Source: a gamma proteobacterium HdN1 (GTDB lineage: Bacteria; Pseudomonadota; Gammaproteobacteria; Pseudomonadales; Ketobacteraceae). Taken from it: a stretch of 64,000 bases of DNA. A model generated the notes under the pieces. The model did no database searches. It saw only the letters and a program-made list of their open reading frames with translations, and was not told the origin of the DNA. The translations under genes and the position numbers were made by a program. This document shows, piece by piece, positions 8,512-18,227 of this stretch; position 1 is the first letter of the stretch; every line of letters starts with the position of its first letter. The stretch is from positions 3,570,527 through 3,634,526 of the forward strand of contig FP929140.1 in assembly GCA_000198515.1 (NCBI GenBank), in the 5' to 3' direction.

Positions 8512-11500
8512 GGTATTCAGCCCCCTTATCTGATACACCCATCACCAGTCGGCCATCGTCCTCCCGGCATATTTCATAAAACTTGTGTCCAGCCTTTGTT
8601 AACAACACTTCTTTGTATGGAACTGAGGCCAGTAGATTCTTGAACACCGCCAGACTCAGATAGAAACCTTCCTGCTCCTCAATGCTGGGACGGTAGCCAT
8701 CGTTCAGCCGCATTAGCATTTCATAAATGTCGAGATTGATGCGCAGGTTGGCCTTGTGGCCGTCACCGGAGTCGTAAAGCAGCACCAGAGTCTGAGAAAG
8801 GCACTCGAGGAAAGGGTGAGCTGCCGTTTCCTGCTCGGTACGAAGCGTGAAATGGTTGCCATCAAAAATTCGGTAACTGCGGATGGTGCCCTTATCCACA
8901 TGGCGGACACGCAGCGCCAACTGGTTGCCCAGTCGCGCCGGATCGCTTAAGCCTTCGCCCCGGTTGACGGCCCGGAGAATAGCGGTCACCTCATCGGCGC
9001 TTTTCGCGCCCGGCTGCTCAATGGCATCCAGGAAAGGATCGATACTTCGGTAAGGCAACATCTCCTTCCAGCCGATGTCTCGTCGTTCGAAGAAATGGCG
9101 ACGGCGCATGTGCGAGAGGTAATTCCGATGCTTGGCGATCAATCGGACACGGTTCTTCGACGAGTAATCGCGAGGCAGACTGCGGAACAGCGTCTCCACC
9201 AGCTCATTGTCATACGCGGATCGCTCCGCGAACGAGAAGCGGCTCATGGCCTTGGTCTTGGGATCGAGGAAGCCAAGCTCGCGATCCAGATCGGGGTTGC
9301 TGACTTCGGCAACGTCAATCTCGCGCAGCAAGGCAATCAGCCGGTCATTAGAGCCTTCCGCCCCGCCAAGCCACGAGTTGAAATAGAAACCGTCAAGGAT
9401 GCGATTCTGGGTCTCTTCGCCGCCGTTCTGATAGAGCTGGTGAATGCCGTCGCAGTCCTGGGTGCCCACCAGCATGAAGGCCAGCGCCGAACGCAGGTCA
9501 CGCATGGTGATGTGCAGTCGCCCGCGCAGGTGGGTAATGGTGTAGAGCATCTTCAGGCGCTCGATCACCTTGGGTCCGGCGACCGGGTCCTGGAAGGTCC
9601 GGGCGTTATGGTAGGCAAAGCACTTGCCCTTGAGGTCGCACTTCTCGCAGGCCTGCCAGTATTCCTGCTGCGTCATGCGGGCGATCAGCCGCTCCAGAAT
9701 CGAGGGCTGACCTTCCTCGGGTTCGGCGACCACCGAGCGCAGGTTGAGGTTGATGACCGCGATACCGCCCTCCGGGGCGGCCCCGGCCAATCCCTGCTGG
9801 ATCTGCTTGGCGAGCAGCGGGAACTCCTCTTCATGCTCCAGGAAGAAATCGACCAGCCGCCCCTCGTTGATCGCAATCAGGCGAGTCTGATTCGCGGGCC
9901 AGCCCGAGGCGTCCTTGCCCGCGAATGGAGCAAAAAACTTCTGCAGCACGGTATCGTTGCGCTCGTCGCCTTCATCCTGGCTGCCGTCGTAGTTGCTCTG
10001 GTAGGTATGCCCCTTGAGCTGGAACACGGCCCCATTCGCGCCACGCTGCATCTGTGAGCCCTTGCTCTCGGCAAAGGCCTCGAACTGCTGAATGAAGGCC
10101 GTCTTACCGTCACCAGCGTTACCACTGATGATCACGAGCTTAAACTCGCCTTTAAGAAGTGCGGGTTTGAGTTTTTCGTCCAGATAGGTGGGTACATAGG
10201 TTGCCTTGCCAACTTCGTCGAGACCACGGGTGCCAGCATTGGATACCTGGCTCTGGCTGTAGAGGGTCAGCAGATGGGTTACAAAGGGGTTGGTGTTGGG
10301 TTTGATCGGCTCGAAGCCTAGTTTGGATACCATCTTGGATCCAGTTCCAAAATCGCTGGTGGTCAGCACCGAACGCAGACGCTTGACCTCAGTCATGGCG
10401 ATCAAGAACTCTTCGACAGACGTGAACCGATCCTTGCGCTCCGGCGCAATCATCTTCACCAGAACGTTGACAAGTGATGAGCTGAAGTCGGCGCAGCCTT
10501 TGAACTGTCTGGGGTCCTTGGGCTGAGTATTGATCGGTGGCGTGGGGTCATCGAATGGGTACTTACCGGTTAGACACTCGTAAAATGAGATCCCTAGGGC
10601 ATAGATGTCACGGTCAATTCTGTCCGAAGCATCCGGCTCGGAGGAGTAATCGTAATCCGGTGGCAGGTAGCGACGCGTGCCGCCACCGCCCTGGACCTCG
10701 TCGTTCTCGGAGACCGCGACGTTGAAATCGATGATGCGGACACCCTTATCGGTCCACAGCAGATTGGAGGGCTTGACGTCCTGATGATAAATGCCATGCC
10801 TATGGAGGTGCGCTAAACCTTCGGCTGCTTCGCGTACAATGCGAACAGAATCATCCAGCGCCAAGGCTTCGGCATCGATCAGATCGGAAACGTCCAAGCC
10901 TTCCACATACTCAAAGACGATGTAAGGCGTCTGATTCGAATCGGCCATTCTGTCGGCCCAAATTACCTTAACGACGTGTGGGTGATCTGGCAAGCTAGTG
11001 AGGGTTTTATACTCGCGGCGCAGGCGTTCATAAACGCTACGACGGTCTTTAGTCACCAGTTTTATAACACGAACCACATCGCCCATGGCGTCAAATACTT
11101 TGTAGACTACCCCAAAGCCACCACTGCCGAGTTTCATTTGCACACGGAAACGATCAGCTAATACAAAATCGGTTGGCAGGTTGGTTAGGTCATCAGGCGT
11201 GACAAACGCGGGCGCAGCAGGTTTGTTTTCACTTTTGTCATCTTTGCCTTCTGGCAATATCAGATCTTCAAATTGCCTTTTAGCGATAGCGGCACTGGCA
11301 AAACGATCTTCTGGATCAAATTCACAAAAGGTTTGCAACCAAGCATCAATGCCTTTGGGTAAATCAGGCTTGTGCTCCGACGGCTTAATGGGGAATTTGC
11401 CATCGGCTTCAATCATCTGATCAATATTCTCGTAGGGTAGTTCGCCTGTCAGCAACTCATAAAACACCAAGCCAGCAGAGAATAAATCAGAAGCGATAGA

Positions 11501-12667
11501 CGCCTCTTTCGGTTCAGACTTTTGCTCAGAGATAACTAATTCAGGCGCTCGATAAGCCGTGTCGAGATCTTCGGTTATCTGGTGAGCAATGGTTTCCGAC
11601 GTTGACCGACTTTTACCTACCCGTGCAAAATCGAAATCGGTGATGCGAGCTATTCCCCCCCTGGTGATGAGAATCGCATCCGGGGTTAGGTTTCGATGAA
11701 TGACCTGATGTTGGTGGGCGTGATCCAGCGCAGATAGCACGCCTTTTATCACTTGATATTTTTGATCAGTAGTAAGCGCAAATGCAGGCTTTTTTAAATG
11801 CTGACGTAGTACCTGTCCTGAAACATCGTCGGCCACCAGCGTAATCTCGTTACCATCGTCAGTTTGAATGAGATCTCGAACAGCCAATACATTAGGGTGG
11901 GCGCTCATGTGCTGGACAGCCACAAAAGCGTTGCTGATTTTTTTCAGTTCTTCTTTACGGGCCGATTCCTCTAAATAGGGGTCTGCTCGATAAACTCTAA
12001 GGCGAACTTGGCCTGCCTTAGCTCCCAGTAAATTGTGCTTTGCGCGATACTCGGTGTAGCGATCTGTGCCGCCTAGTTTTTCTACAACCTGCCAACTGCC
12101 AAATACTGGGGGAGCCGATTTGGGTTTGGCTCTGCCTTGAATAGCTTTGTCAATATGTGAGTGATAAGAGCGAATATCAGAAAGGCGGTGACTTGGGATT
12201 TTGCTCTTGTCAGCAAAGAACTTCAGGCAGCGCTTGTAGTCGGTCACATCGGGGCTATCAATTCCCGCCGGATCATACAGCTGTGCATCATCAGCTGTAA
12301 GCAATACAGCCGCATGTACGTGTACTTTGCGTAATTCGATAATGCCTTTGTTGCTATCCGCCAATAGGGTGCTCATTACCTTGGCATGGTTGCGCAACTT
12401 TGCCAGTGGCGAGTGAAACTTTTGCCGCCCCTCGGGGTACCACTTGGAGCCATACACATCGATGTTGCCCCGCGTTCCTTTGACATCCACCAGATACACC
12501 GCGTGAGGCGCGAGGATGGCGATGTCGATTTCGAACACCTCCTCACCCTGGCGCATCTCGAAGTTGTGGAAGATCAGCCAGCCATCGGGCAGGTGATCCC
12601 GAAGAAAACCGATGGCCTGGCGTTCAGATTCGTTCGCGGGTTGCCCGATGGGTATGACCTTCGCCAT
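8501..12667 (-). CDS. NERD nuclease - pseudokinase - Ser/Thr kinase - P-loop NTPase fusion (MAD6/PglW-like, 1388 aa)
   Basis: Four modules are visible. (1) Residues 1-170 are a NERD-type domain with D48, D61 and K63 in the order of a D...DxK nuclease site. (2) Residues 190-470 have a kinase fold with degenerate motifs: no glycine loop, HRN at 324-326 instead of HRD, and DFD at 346-348 instead of DFG, so probably a pseudokinase. (3) Residues 505-765 look like an active Hanks-type kinase: GSGGFG at 514-519, K536, HQD at 628-630, K632, N635, and DFN at 647-649. (4) A P-loop domain has GNAGDGKT at 849-856, plus a CxxC...C...H cluster (C1007, C1010, C1016, H1020) that may bind zinc. NERD-kinase fusions are known as PglW of BREX type 2 and as the kinase of MADS. 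A role in sensing infection and signalling to the nuclease or ATPase is inferred. TAATG junction with the upstream gene. Confidence 0.88.
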   Translation of the reverse strand: MAKVIPIGQPANESERQAIGFLRDHLPDGWLIFHNFEMRQGEEVFEIDIAILAPHAVYLVDVKGTRGNIDVYGSKWYPEGRQKFHSPLAKLRNHAKVMSTLLADSNKGIIELRKVHVHAAVLLTADDAQLYDPAGIDSPDVTDYKRCLKFFADKSKIPSHRLSDIRSYHSHIDKAIQGRAKPKSAPPVFGSWQVVEKLGGTDRYTEYRAKHNLLGAKAGQVRLRVYRADPYLEESARKEELKKISNAFVAVQHMSAHPNVLAVRDLIQTDDGNEITLVADDVSGQVLRQHLKKPAFALTTDQKYQVIKGVLSALDHAHQHQVIHRNLTPDAILITRGGIARITDFDFARVGKSRSTSETIAHQITEDLDTAYRAPELVISEQKSEPKEASIASDLFSAGLVFYELLTGELPYENIDQMIEADGKFPIKPSEHKPDLPKGIDAWLQTFCEFDPEDRFASAAIAKRQFEDLILPEGKDDKSENKPAAPAFVTPDDLTNLPTDFVLADRFRVQMKLGSGGFGVVYKVFDAMGDVVRVIKLVTKDRRSVYERLRREYKTLTSLPDHPHVVKVIWADRMADSNQTPYIVFEYVEGLDVSDLIDAEALALDDSVRIVREAAEGLAHLHRHGIYHQDVKPSNLLWTDKGVRIIDFNVAVSENDEVQGGGGTRRYLPPDYDYSSEPDASDRIDRDIYALGISFYECLTGKYPFDDPTPPINTQPKDPRQFKGCADFSSSLVNVLVKMIAPERKDRFTSVEEFLIAMTEVKRLRSVLTTSDFGTGSKMVSKLGFEPIKPNTNPFVTHLLTLYSQSQVSNAGTRGLDEVGKATYVPTYLDEKLKPALLKGEFKLVIISGNAGDGKTAFIQQFEAFAESKGSQMQRGANGAVFQLKGHTYQSNYDGSQDEGDERNDTVLQKFFAPFAGKDASGWPANQTRLIAINEGRLVDFFLEHEEEFPLLAKQIQQGLAGAAPEGGIAVINLNLRSVVAEPEEGQPSILERLIARMTQQEYWQACEKCDLKGKCFAYHNARTFQDPVAGPKVIERLKMLYTITHLRGRLHITMRDLRSALAFMLVGTQDCDGIHQLYQNGGEETQNRILDGFYFNSWLGGAEGSNDRLIALLREIDVAEVSNPDLDRELGFLDPKTKAMSRFSFAERSAYDNELVETLFRSLPRDYSSKNRVRLIAKHRNYLSHMRRRHFFERRDIGWKEMLPYRSIDPFLDAIEQPGAKSADEVTAILRAVNRGEGLSDPARLGNQLALRVRHVDKGTIRSYRIFDGNHFTLRTEQETAAHPFLECLSQTLVLLYDSGDGHKANLRINLDIYEMLMRLNDGYRPSIEEQEGFYLSLAVFKNLLASVPYKEVLLTKAGHKFYEICREDDGRLVMGVSDKGAEYHVN

Positions 12668-14097
12668 TAGCGACCTCCCTCCTCGATAGCACGTTCGATG
12701 AGGGATTGAGCTTGGTCTTCGCAGTCAATGGCTTCGTCGTATTTTCGATACGCATCGACAATAAGCTCGTTAACTCGGTTCGCTGTTTCCTGATCGACCA
12801 GAGGAACCGGCATCCATTTAACCATTTCTGGGTGGTATTCTTGCTGGATACTGCCAATGGAATACCCACGTAGCATTCTGAAAGCCATTTCCGATCTCAA
12901 AAACGCAAATAGGCACCCAGGAAGAATTTTGTCTTGCTCAGGTATCACCCTCAAGAAATCTTGAGAGTAAGCATATTGGGTCCGCTTCCCAGCGATAAAT
13001 TGACATCTGGCAAAAGAATTACTGTCGTCCAACCCACCTCTGGCGGCAATCATGGTCGAACCTTCAGGAAGAAACATGAGTTCATCCTTAGGAAGGTGTT
13101 TTTTTGCGATCCATCTGCCATCTGGCCGAATTGTAAAGCAATCGCGCTGACCAAGAAGTTCCACTCCAAATTCAGGGTCGGGCGCAGAATCAATTCTTTT
13201 GAATCTCGGCCCAGTTCGGAGGGTGCCCGGTTTTGTCAGATCACCTATGTAGGCCCATTTTTTTGCGGTCTTTACATACGATTCCAACTCTTTGTTGAGA
13301 GGAATGAAGTTGACAGCTCTGAGGCTATTTGAGTTGGGAAGTGCAGCCGCAAACCCCAGTTTTCCTGATTTCTTATGCCATTCTATCGGTGAAATGTCGT
13401 TAAGGCCTGCAGCAGCGACATATTCCGAAGTAGCCGTAACTACCTGGCTAATCGCTTCGTAACGAAGATCTGCCGCTCTTTGAACGAGTTGATGTGCTTT
13501 GCCTTCAATGTTGCCGAGACGTGGGACAGGAAGATCCGAAATATGGTGTGCTTCTATGTGTTGAATGATTGCACCATAAGTTCCTGAGATCACTATTGGC
13601 ACACCAAACCGACTGGAAAGATAGGCGTAAAGGTAGCCAGAAGAAATCTTGTTGGGATCAGCGACGACCTTCATTATGTCTTGGTTAGACCAGCAGTCAG
13701 TCATGTCTTTTCTGGCATATGCCATTCTCCCGATGCTTCCGGAGCAGGTAATAAGAGTCATGCCCTCTTCAACTTTCAGGTAACTTAGTTTTGCCGAGTG
13801 GGCATCTTTTGCACTAATCATCGGCAGGTTTGTCATATCTGCCTGAAGCATGGTCGAGGTCGTTAAAAAAGGAACTCCATAGGCAGGATCATCGACGTAA
13901 TTGCGGACAAATTGCGGTCCGTTATAGATTCCTCCGTTGTAGCCACTGGTAAGAGAACTAAGGCTCTCTGTTTTAATTTTTTTGAGCAATTCTTTGGCTT
14001 CAATTGCTCCCGACATGTAGGGGCCGCAATCAAGGCGGCGACCGTTATTCTCAAGCCAAGAACTCGGAACTGCTCTGCATTGAAATTTTCTGCTCAT
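12667..14097 (-). CDS. Type I-like DNA specificity subunit (HsdS family, MAD5-like, 476 aa)
   Basis: Two successive target-recognition half-proteins are visible, roughly residues 30-230 and 260-450. Each ends in a conserved-type spacer helix (IEGKAHQLVQRAADLRYEAI and DQETANRVNELIVDAYRKYD). The pattern of GxIGR/GS turns followed by a strand and LPVPRL or MPVPLV is typical of HsdS TRDs. HsdS dimers or two-TRD monomers give sequence specificity to an HsdM methyltransferase, recognising a bipartite site. Here the gene follows two methyltransferase genes (ATGA overlap with the second) and precedes the kinase, and no HsdR gene is present. It therefore probably directs methylation that marks self DNA for a non-HsdR effector. 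Confidence 0.88.
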   Translation of the reverse strand: MSRKFQCRAVPSSWLENNGRRLDCGPYMSGAIEAKELLKKIKTESLSSLTSGYNGGIYNGPQFVRNYVDDPAYGVPFLTTSTMLQADMTNLPMISAKDAHSAKLSYLKVEEGMTLITCSGSIGRMAYARKDMTDCWSNQDIMKVVADPNKISSGYLYAYLSSRFGVPIVISGTYGAIIQHIEAHHISDLPVPRLGNIEGKAHQLVQRAADLRYEAISQVVTATSEYVAAAGLNDISPIEWHKKSGKLGFAAALPNSNSLRAVNFIPLNKELESYVKTAKKWAYIGDLTKPGTLRTGPRFKRIDSAPDPEFGVELLGQRDCFTIRPDGRWIAKKHLPKDELMFLPEGSTMIAARGGLDDSNSFARCQFIAGKRTQYAYSQDFLRVIPEQDKILPGCLFAFLRSEMAFRMLRGYSIGSIQQEYHPEMVKWMPVPLVDQETANRVNELIVDAYRKYDEAIDCEDQAQSLIERAIEEGGR

Positions 14098-16118
14098 AGT
14101 GCCACCTCGCCGGTTGCGCGGAATTTCTTGTATTTCTCTGCCACCAGCGGCAGTTCGTCATGAATGCGGCGATCCCTGCGCGTGGTCCGGCGGATTTCCA
14201 CTTCGCCGCCTTCACGAACCCGCTCGATCACTTCCTCATCGAAAACCAGCTCTTCACCGTCTGGGGCTCGCTGAAACAGGAGATTGCCCCGGGCGTCGAC
14301 ACCGGCCCGATCCACTACGGCCATGAAGACCTTGTATTCCGGGTGTTCGGTGTTGATCAGTTCCTCTTGGCTGCGGCGACGTAATACCAAGAGGCTCGGC
14401 AAGGCGGGGGTCAGGCCATACTCCTTGACGGTGACTTTGAACGGCTCCACCGGTAGGTCAACCGAGGCCAGTACCTCGCAGTGGCGCAGAATCCACCAGC
14501 GAATGTATTCATCACCAGGATTTCCGAGAACTCCATCAGGCAGAAGGATTCCAATACGGCCAGTTCCAGGTTTGACCCAATCCAGCGCACGTTCAATAAA
14601 CAAAACTTCAGGTGGCACACCTCCTGTGTTGATGGCACCTGAGTTAACGTAACCGTCACCGCCTTGTTCTTTGTTCCAGACCTTTCCAAGGTCATAACGG
14701 GAGAGAATTGATTCGTCGGCAACGACATCCTTTGTCGAGAACCAGGGGTTGAGCAGAATCATATCCATACTGGCCAGCGGCATAGCCGGGCGGGCGGCTT
14801 CGATACCATCCAGATCGCCGTCCGGGAAGGTGCGGGCATCGATGCGGAACACGCGGCCGGGATTGCCGGTGGTGAACAGCAGGTTCATGCGGCTGGCCAC
14901 GGCCAGGAAAGGATCGATGTCGCAGCCGAGGGCATTGCTGGCCGCCCAGGCGGCGGTTTCGTTTTGCGCCTGGCGGATCTGTTCGTTGGTGGCCTCATCA
15001 GGCGTGGTGCCCATGGCGGCCAGTTTCTTCTTGAAGATGTGAGCGGCGGTCATGGCCAGGAAAGTGCCGGTGCCGCTGGAGCAGTCCATGATACGTTCGC
15101 CGGGTTGCGGGTCGAGCATCTCCACCGCCATTTCGGCCACGTTGAGCGGCGTGGGGTAGCGGCCCTCCCGGCCGTCCATCACGCTGCGTGCGACCGCACG
15201 GAAGGCCCCGGTGCGGTAACGGGGCTGGGTTTCGCTCAAAGAGTAACGGGCCAGCTCCATAACCACGCGGGCGGTCTCGTGGGGCTCTAGCGTCAGATCC
15301 CAGCCACGGGTCAGCAGGTTTGGTTGCCAGGCCTTGGCGGCGGCAATGGATTCGTTGATGCGTTGGGCAATGGCCTGTTGACCCGCCTCGGTGAAAGGCT
15401 CGTCGCCCCTGATCCAGAATCTGCGCTCGCCGGTGGGCAGGGTCTCGTCGTGGATCTTGGCCAGCATCAGCACGGCCAACTGCTTGAAAGAATCCTTGTG
15501 GTCGAGACCCAGGTTGCGGTTCAGGTACTGGCGGCAGCGCATCAGGGCGTCTTCCAGGTCTTCCGCCTCAGCGCTGACCTGAATGACACCGCCGGTGCGG
15601 TCGAGATCGGTGGTGCGTTCGCCCGGGACCGGCCAGACACCGAGCGGTTTGGCGCGGACCTCGAAGCGGGTGCGCTCGACCTGAAACAGGAACTCTTCCT
15701 GACCGTTGGTCCACATGCCCAGCGTAACGCCGGGGATCAGTTCCAGCAGCTCCTTGAGCTCGCGCAGGTCGGCGTCGGCCTCGGCAATGGAGCGGAGCTT
15801 GTCGCGCTTCTTCTGAGTCTTGCAGACGATGATCCGCTGAAGGTTGTCGTTGTTGTGCTCGGCATCGGGACGGAAAATCGCGATGTCGATGCGCTTGCGC
15901 CCCTGGCCGGTGATCTGGGGGTTGTAGTTGATCTCCAGATCGTTCCGGTCAAAACCGTAGCTCTCGATGAGCTGGCGCAACACCTTCTGCACCAGCAGCT
16001 TCTTGGCCGAGGCGCTCTCCTTGTTGCCGGTCAGGATATCGATGAAAAAGTTGTCCGGGCCGCTCTCTTCGGCAGCATCCTGCGGGGCTTCAATGATGTC
16101 GTCGTTGTTGTCGCTCAT
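14094..16118 (-). CDS. Second N6-adenine DNA methyltransferase, HsdM-type with HsdR_N-like head (674 aa)
   Basis: The N-terminal 150 residues resemble the HSDR_N fold (RKRIDIAIF then RIIVCK at 95-100), but the acidic residue before the lysine pair seems absent, so nuclease activity is doubtful. The methyltransferase core has SAM motif I as DCSSGTGTF at 345-353, after a typical EGRYPTP segment, and motif IV as NPWF at 457-460 instead of NPPF/Y. The C-terminus (GNLLFQRAPDGEELV then ERVREGG) aligns with the upstream methyltransferase, so the two are tandem paralogues. Its ATG overlaps the previous stop (ATGA), and its own stop overlaps the hsdS start. It may be an active partner enzyme or a divergent structural subunit; motif IV deviates enough to make this an open question. 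Confidence 0.85.
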   Translation of the reverse strand: MSDNNDDIIEAPQDAAEESGPDNFFIDILTGNKESASAKKLLVQKVLRQLIESYGFDRNDLEINYNPQITGQGRKRIDIAIFRPDAEHNNDNLQRIIVCKTQKKRDKLRSIAEADADLRELKELLELIPGVTLGMWTNGQEEFLFQVERTRFEVRAKPLGVWPVPGERTTDLDRTGGVIQVSAEAEDLEDALMRCRQYLNRNLGLDHKDSFKQLAVLMLAKIHDETLPTGERRFWIRGDEPFTEAGQQAIAQRINESIAAAKAWQPNLLTRGWDLTLEPHETARVVMELARYSLSETQPRYRTGAFRAVARSVMDGREGRYPTPLNVAEMAVEMLDPQPGERIMDCSSGTGTFLAMTAAHIFKKKLAAMGTTPDEATNEQIRQAQNETAAWAASNALGCDIDPFLAVASRMNLLFTTGNPGRVFRIDARTFPDGDLDGIEAARPAMPLASMDMILLNPWFSTKDVVADESILSRYDLGKVWNKEQGGDGYVNSGAINTGGVPPEVLFIERALDWVKPGTGRIGILLPDGVLGNPGDEYIRWWILRHCEVLASVDLPVEPFKVTVKEYGLTPALPSLLVLRRRSQEELINTEHPEYKVFMAVVDRAGVDARGNLLFQRAPDGEELVFDEEVIERVREGGEVEIRRTTRRDRRIHDELPLVAEKYKKFRATGEVAL

Positions 16119-18196
16119 CTGCTTGCTACCTTGTGTTCGCCGCGTTTGCGATTCCGACTAGACGAGGATTTCTTGGTGGGTGTCTGTTCATCGTATTCGC
16201 TTAGAAATTCACGATATTTCTCAGCGATTACAGGCAGATCGTTGTCCTCGATCTTTTCACTACGGGTTAAAGTCCGTTCCACGAAGCGCCCACCAATGCG
16301 GATGCGCTCGATATGCTGCTTGGGCTCGACGATCTCTTCGCCGTCTGGGGTTCGCTTATAAAGCTTGTTGCCGCGGCGGTCGAAGCCAACCTTGTCGGCA
16401 ACGGCCATGAAGACTGGGTATTCTTCGATACCACCCAGCGCCTCGGCACGTTTTTCCTCTTCACTCTTGCGGCGCAAGAACAGCAGGCTGGTGAGGATGT
16501 TGACGTTGGCCTCGGCGATGAAGGCTTCCACCGGCAGGTCGACGGAGGCGAGCACTTGGGTTTCGCGCATGATCCACCAACGGATATACTCCGCCGCCGG
16601 GTTGCCGAGAACGCCGTCTGGCAAAACAATGCCCATACGACCAGTCCCTGCTTTGAGCCATTTGATGCAGCGCTCAATAAAGAGGATCTCAGGCGCAACA
16701 CTTCCTTTTAGTGAACCGGTGTTGCGGAAACCACCTTCACCGTCAGATTCCCAGTGGTGAGCCAGCTCGTATTGCTCGAGGATGTGCTTGTCGGTAATTG
16801 GAATGTCCGATCCAAAGGGCGGGTTGGTTGCAATGATGTCAAGTGATCCCAAGGGGATTTCTTTCTTTGCTGAGTCCAGATCAGCTAGATGCCCCAAAGG
16901 GAACTCGAGCGAGTTGATGTTATAAATATGCCCACGACCATCACCCGCTAACACCATGTTCATTTGAGCAGCGCGAATCAGGAATGGATCAAAGTCTGCC
17001 CCATAGACATTGGCAGCCGCATATTCTTTCAATCTCTCGTGAACGTTCAGAAACTCGGTAGTGCTTTCGTTTCCTGCCTGTGTGTCTTGTTCTTGGCGGA
17101 ATCTCTTCAGCATGTGGCCAAGGGTGGCCACTAAGAACCCGCCTGTGCCACAGGTAGGGTCAAGTAGCGTTTCATGTTCTTTAGGGTCAAGCATTTCGAT
17201 CACCAGCTTTACTACCCCGCGAGGGGTGAAATATTGGCCGCGATCGCCACGCAAGTTCACGCCAACTAGCTCTTGGTAGGCTACACCTTTGGCATCGACA
17301 TCCGTTCGGGTGAAATCGTATTTGGCTAATTCAGAAACGATAAAGGCCAGCGCCCGGTCGGAGAGAGTGATCTCCTCGTTGCCCCGGAAAATATTCTTGT
17401 ACTGCTTCTTGACCTCGGTGAAGAGCTCTTCAATACGGGCACGGATGGCCTTGCGGCCCTGTGGCTCGAACTGCTCCTTCGGGCCGGCCCAGAACCGGCG
17501 TTTCCAGGCCTGGCGCTGTTTGCCGCGCAGGTTCTCATCGTGCATCTTGCAGAAGATCAGATAAAGGAACTGCCAGAAGGCGGCATCCTTGGGCATGCCC
17601 TCGTTGCCATGGATATAGTTGTGGCAACGGCGAAAGGTGATTTTAAGCATCTCATTGTCTGCAACGCGCGTATGAGCATCAGAGATAACTTCTTTGGTGC
17701 CAACGGACTCTTCCGCCATTGGCCAGTCACCAATTGGATTGCACTTAGTTTCGAAACGCTTTTGCTCTTTCTCAACAAAGAAGAACTCCAAGCCGTTAGT
17801 CCATAAGCCATACTTAACGGCGTCGACTTCGCGCATGATGGTCTCGATCTCTTCAAGGTCTTTTGCGGCCTGTTCGAAATCACGAATGCGAACTGCGTTT
17901 TTCCCAACGTTCGGTTCTTGACGGCAGAGCACCGCTCGCCCGAGGTTTTCGATGGTATGTTCATTGCCGTGATGGAAGATCGCCACGTCCACCTTCTTGC
18001 GCCCGCCAATGGAAAAATCCAGCTCCATGTCTTCCGGCGAGAATCCGTATTCGTGAATCAAGGCGCGAACGACCCGCTGCCGGACCAGTTCTTTCTTTGT
18101 TTCTTTGATCTGTTTGCCGGAAACGTAGTCGAGTGTATAGCCAGCAGGTATGGTGTTCTCGGTTTTTTGATCTTTTTTAGCGGTTTTCTTGCTCAT
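16115..18196 (-). CDS. N6-adenine DNA methyltransferase, HsdM-type with HsdR_N-like head (MAD2-like, 693 aa)
   Basis: Residues 30-150 resemble an HSDR_N domain (KKVDVAIF, later AVLCRQEP), with degenerate catalytic residues. The core is canonical HsdM: RGQYFTPRGVV at about 319-329, motif I DPTCGTGGF at 346-354, and motif IV NPPF at 458-461. It should transfer a methyl group from SAM to adenine N6, guided by the specificity subunit two genes downstream. The start at 18196 is chosen because CCGGAGA stands 6-10 bases upstream; earlier in-frame codons would overlap the HTH gene. It is separated from the HTH gene by about 30 bases and overlaps the next methyltransferase by 4. The product is longer than a usual HsdM (about 500 aa) because of the N-terminal domain. 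Confidence 0.9.
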   Translation of the reverse strand: MSKKTAKKDQKTENTIPAGYTLDYVSGKQIKETKKELVRQRVVRALIHEYGFSPEDMELDFSIGGRKKVDVAIFHHGNEHTIENLGRAVLCRQEPNVGKNAVRIRDFEQAAKDLEEIETIMREVDAVKYGLWTNGLEFFFVEKEQKRFETKCNPIGDWPMAEESVGTKEVISDAHTRVADNEMLKITFRRCHNYIHGNEGMPKDAAFWQFLYLIFCKMHDENLRGKQRQAWKRRFWAGPKEQFEPQGRKAIRARIEELFTEVKKQYKNIFRGNEEITLSDRALAFIVSELAKYDFTRTDVDAKGVAYQELVGVNLRGDRGQYFTPRGVVKLVIEMLDPKEHETLLDPTCGTGGFLVATLGHMLKRFRQEQDTQAGNESTTEFLNVHERLKEYAAANVYGADFDPFLIRAAQMNMVLAGDGRGHIYNINSLEFPLGHLADLDSAKKEIPLGSLDIIATNPPFGSDIPITDKHILEQYELAHHWESDGEGGFRNTGSLKGSVAPEILFIERCIKWLKAGTGRMGIVLPDGVLGNPAAEYIRWWIMRETQVLASVDLPVEAFIAEANVNILTSLLFLRRKSEEEKRAEALGGIEEYPVFMAVADKVGFDRRGNKLYKRTPDGEEIVEPKQHIERIRIGGRFVERTLTRSEKIEDNDLPVIAEKYREFLSEYDEQTPTKKSSSSRNRKRGEHKVASR

Positions 18197-18227
18197 GAAT
18201 GTCTCCGGAACTGAGCTGACGACATGA

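Noticed and set aside
9095-10057. 320-codon + strand frame inside the kinase gene
   Set aside because: Antisense to a gene with clear domains; composition is Leu/Gly/Gln/His-rich like a mirror frame.
15324-16361. 345-codon + strand frame opposite the methyltransferases
   Set aside because: It crosses two real genes on the opposite strand and shows no domain.
12667-18196. Ordinary type I restriction-modification system
   Set aside because: There is no HsdR with DEAD/DEAH translocase motifs in the window, and the specificity gene is followed by a kinase and a HerA-like gene in overlapping frames.
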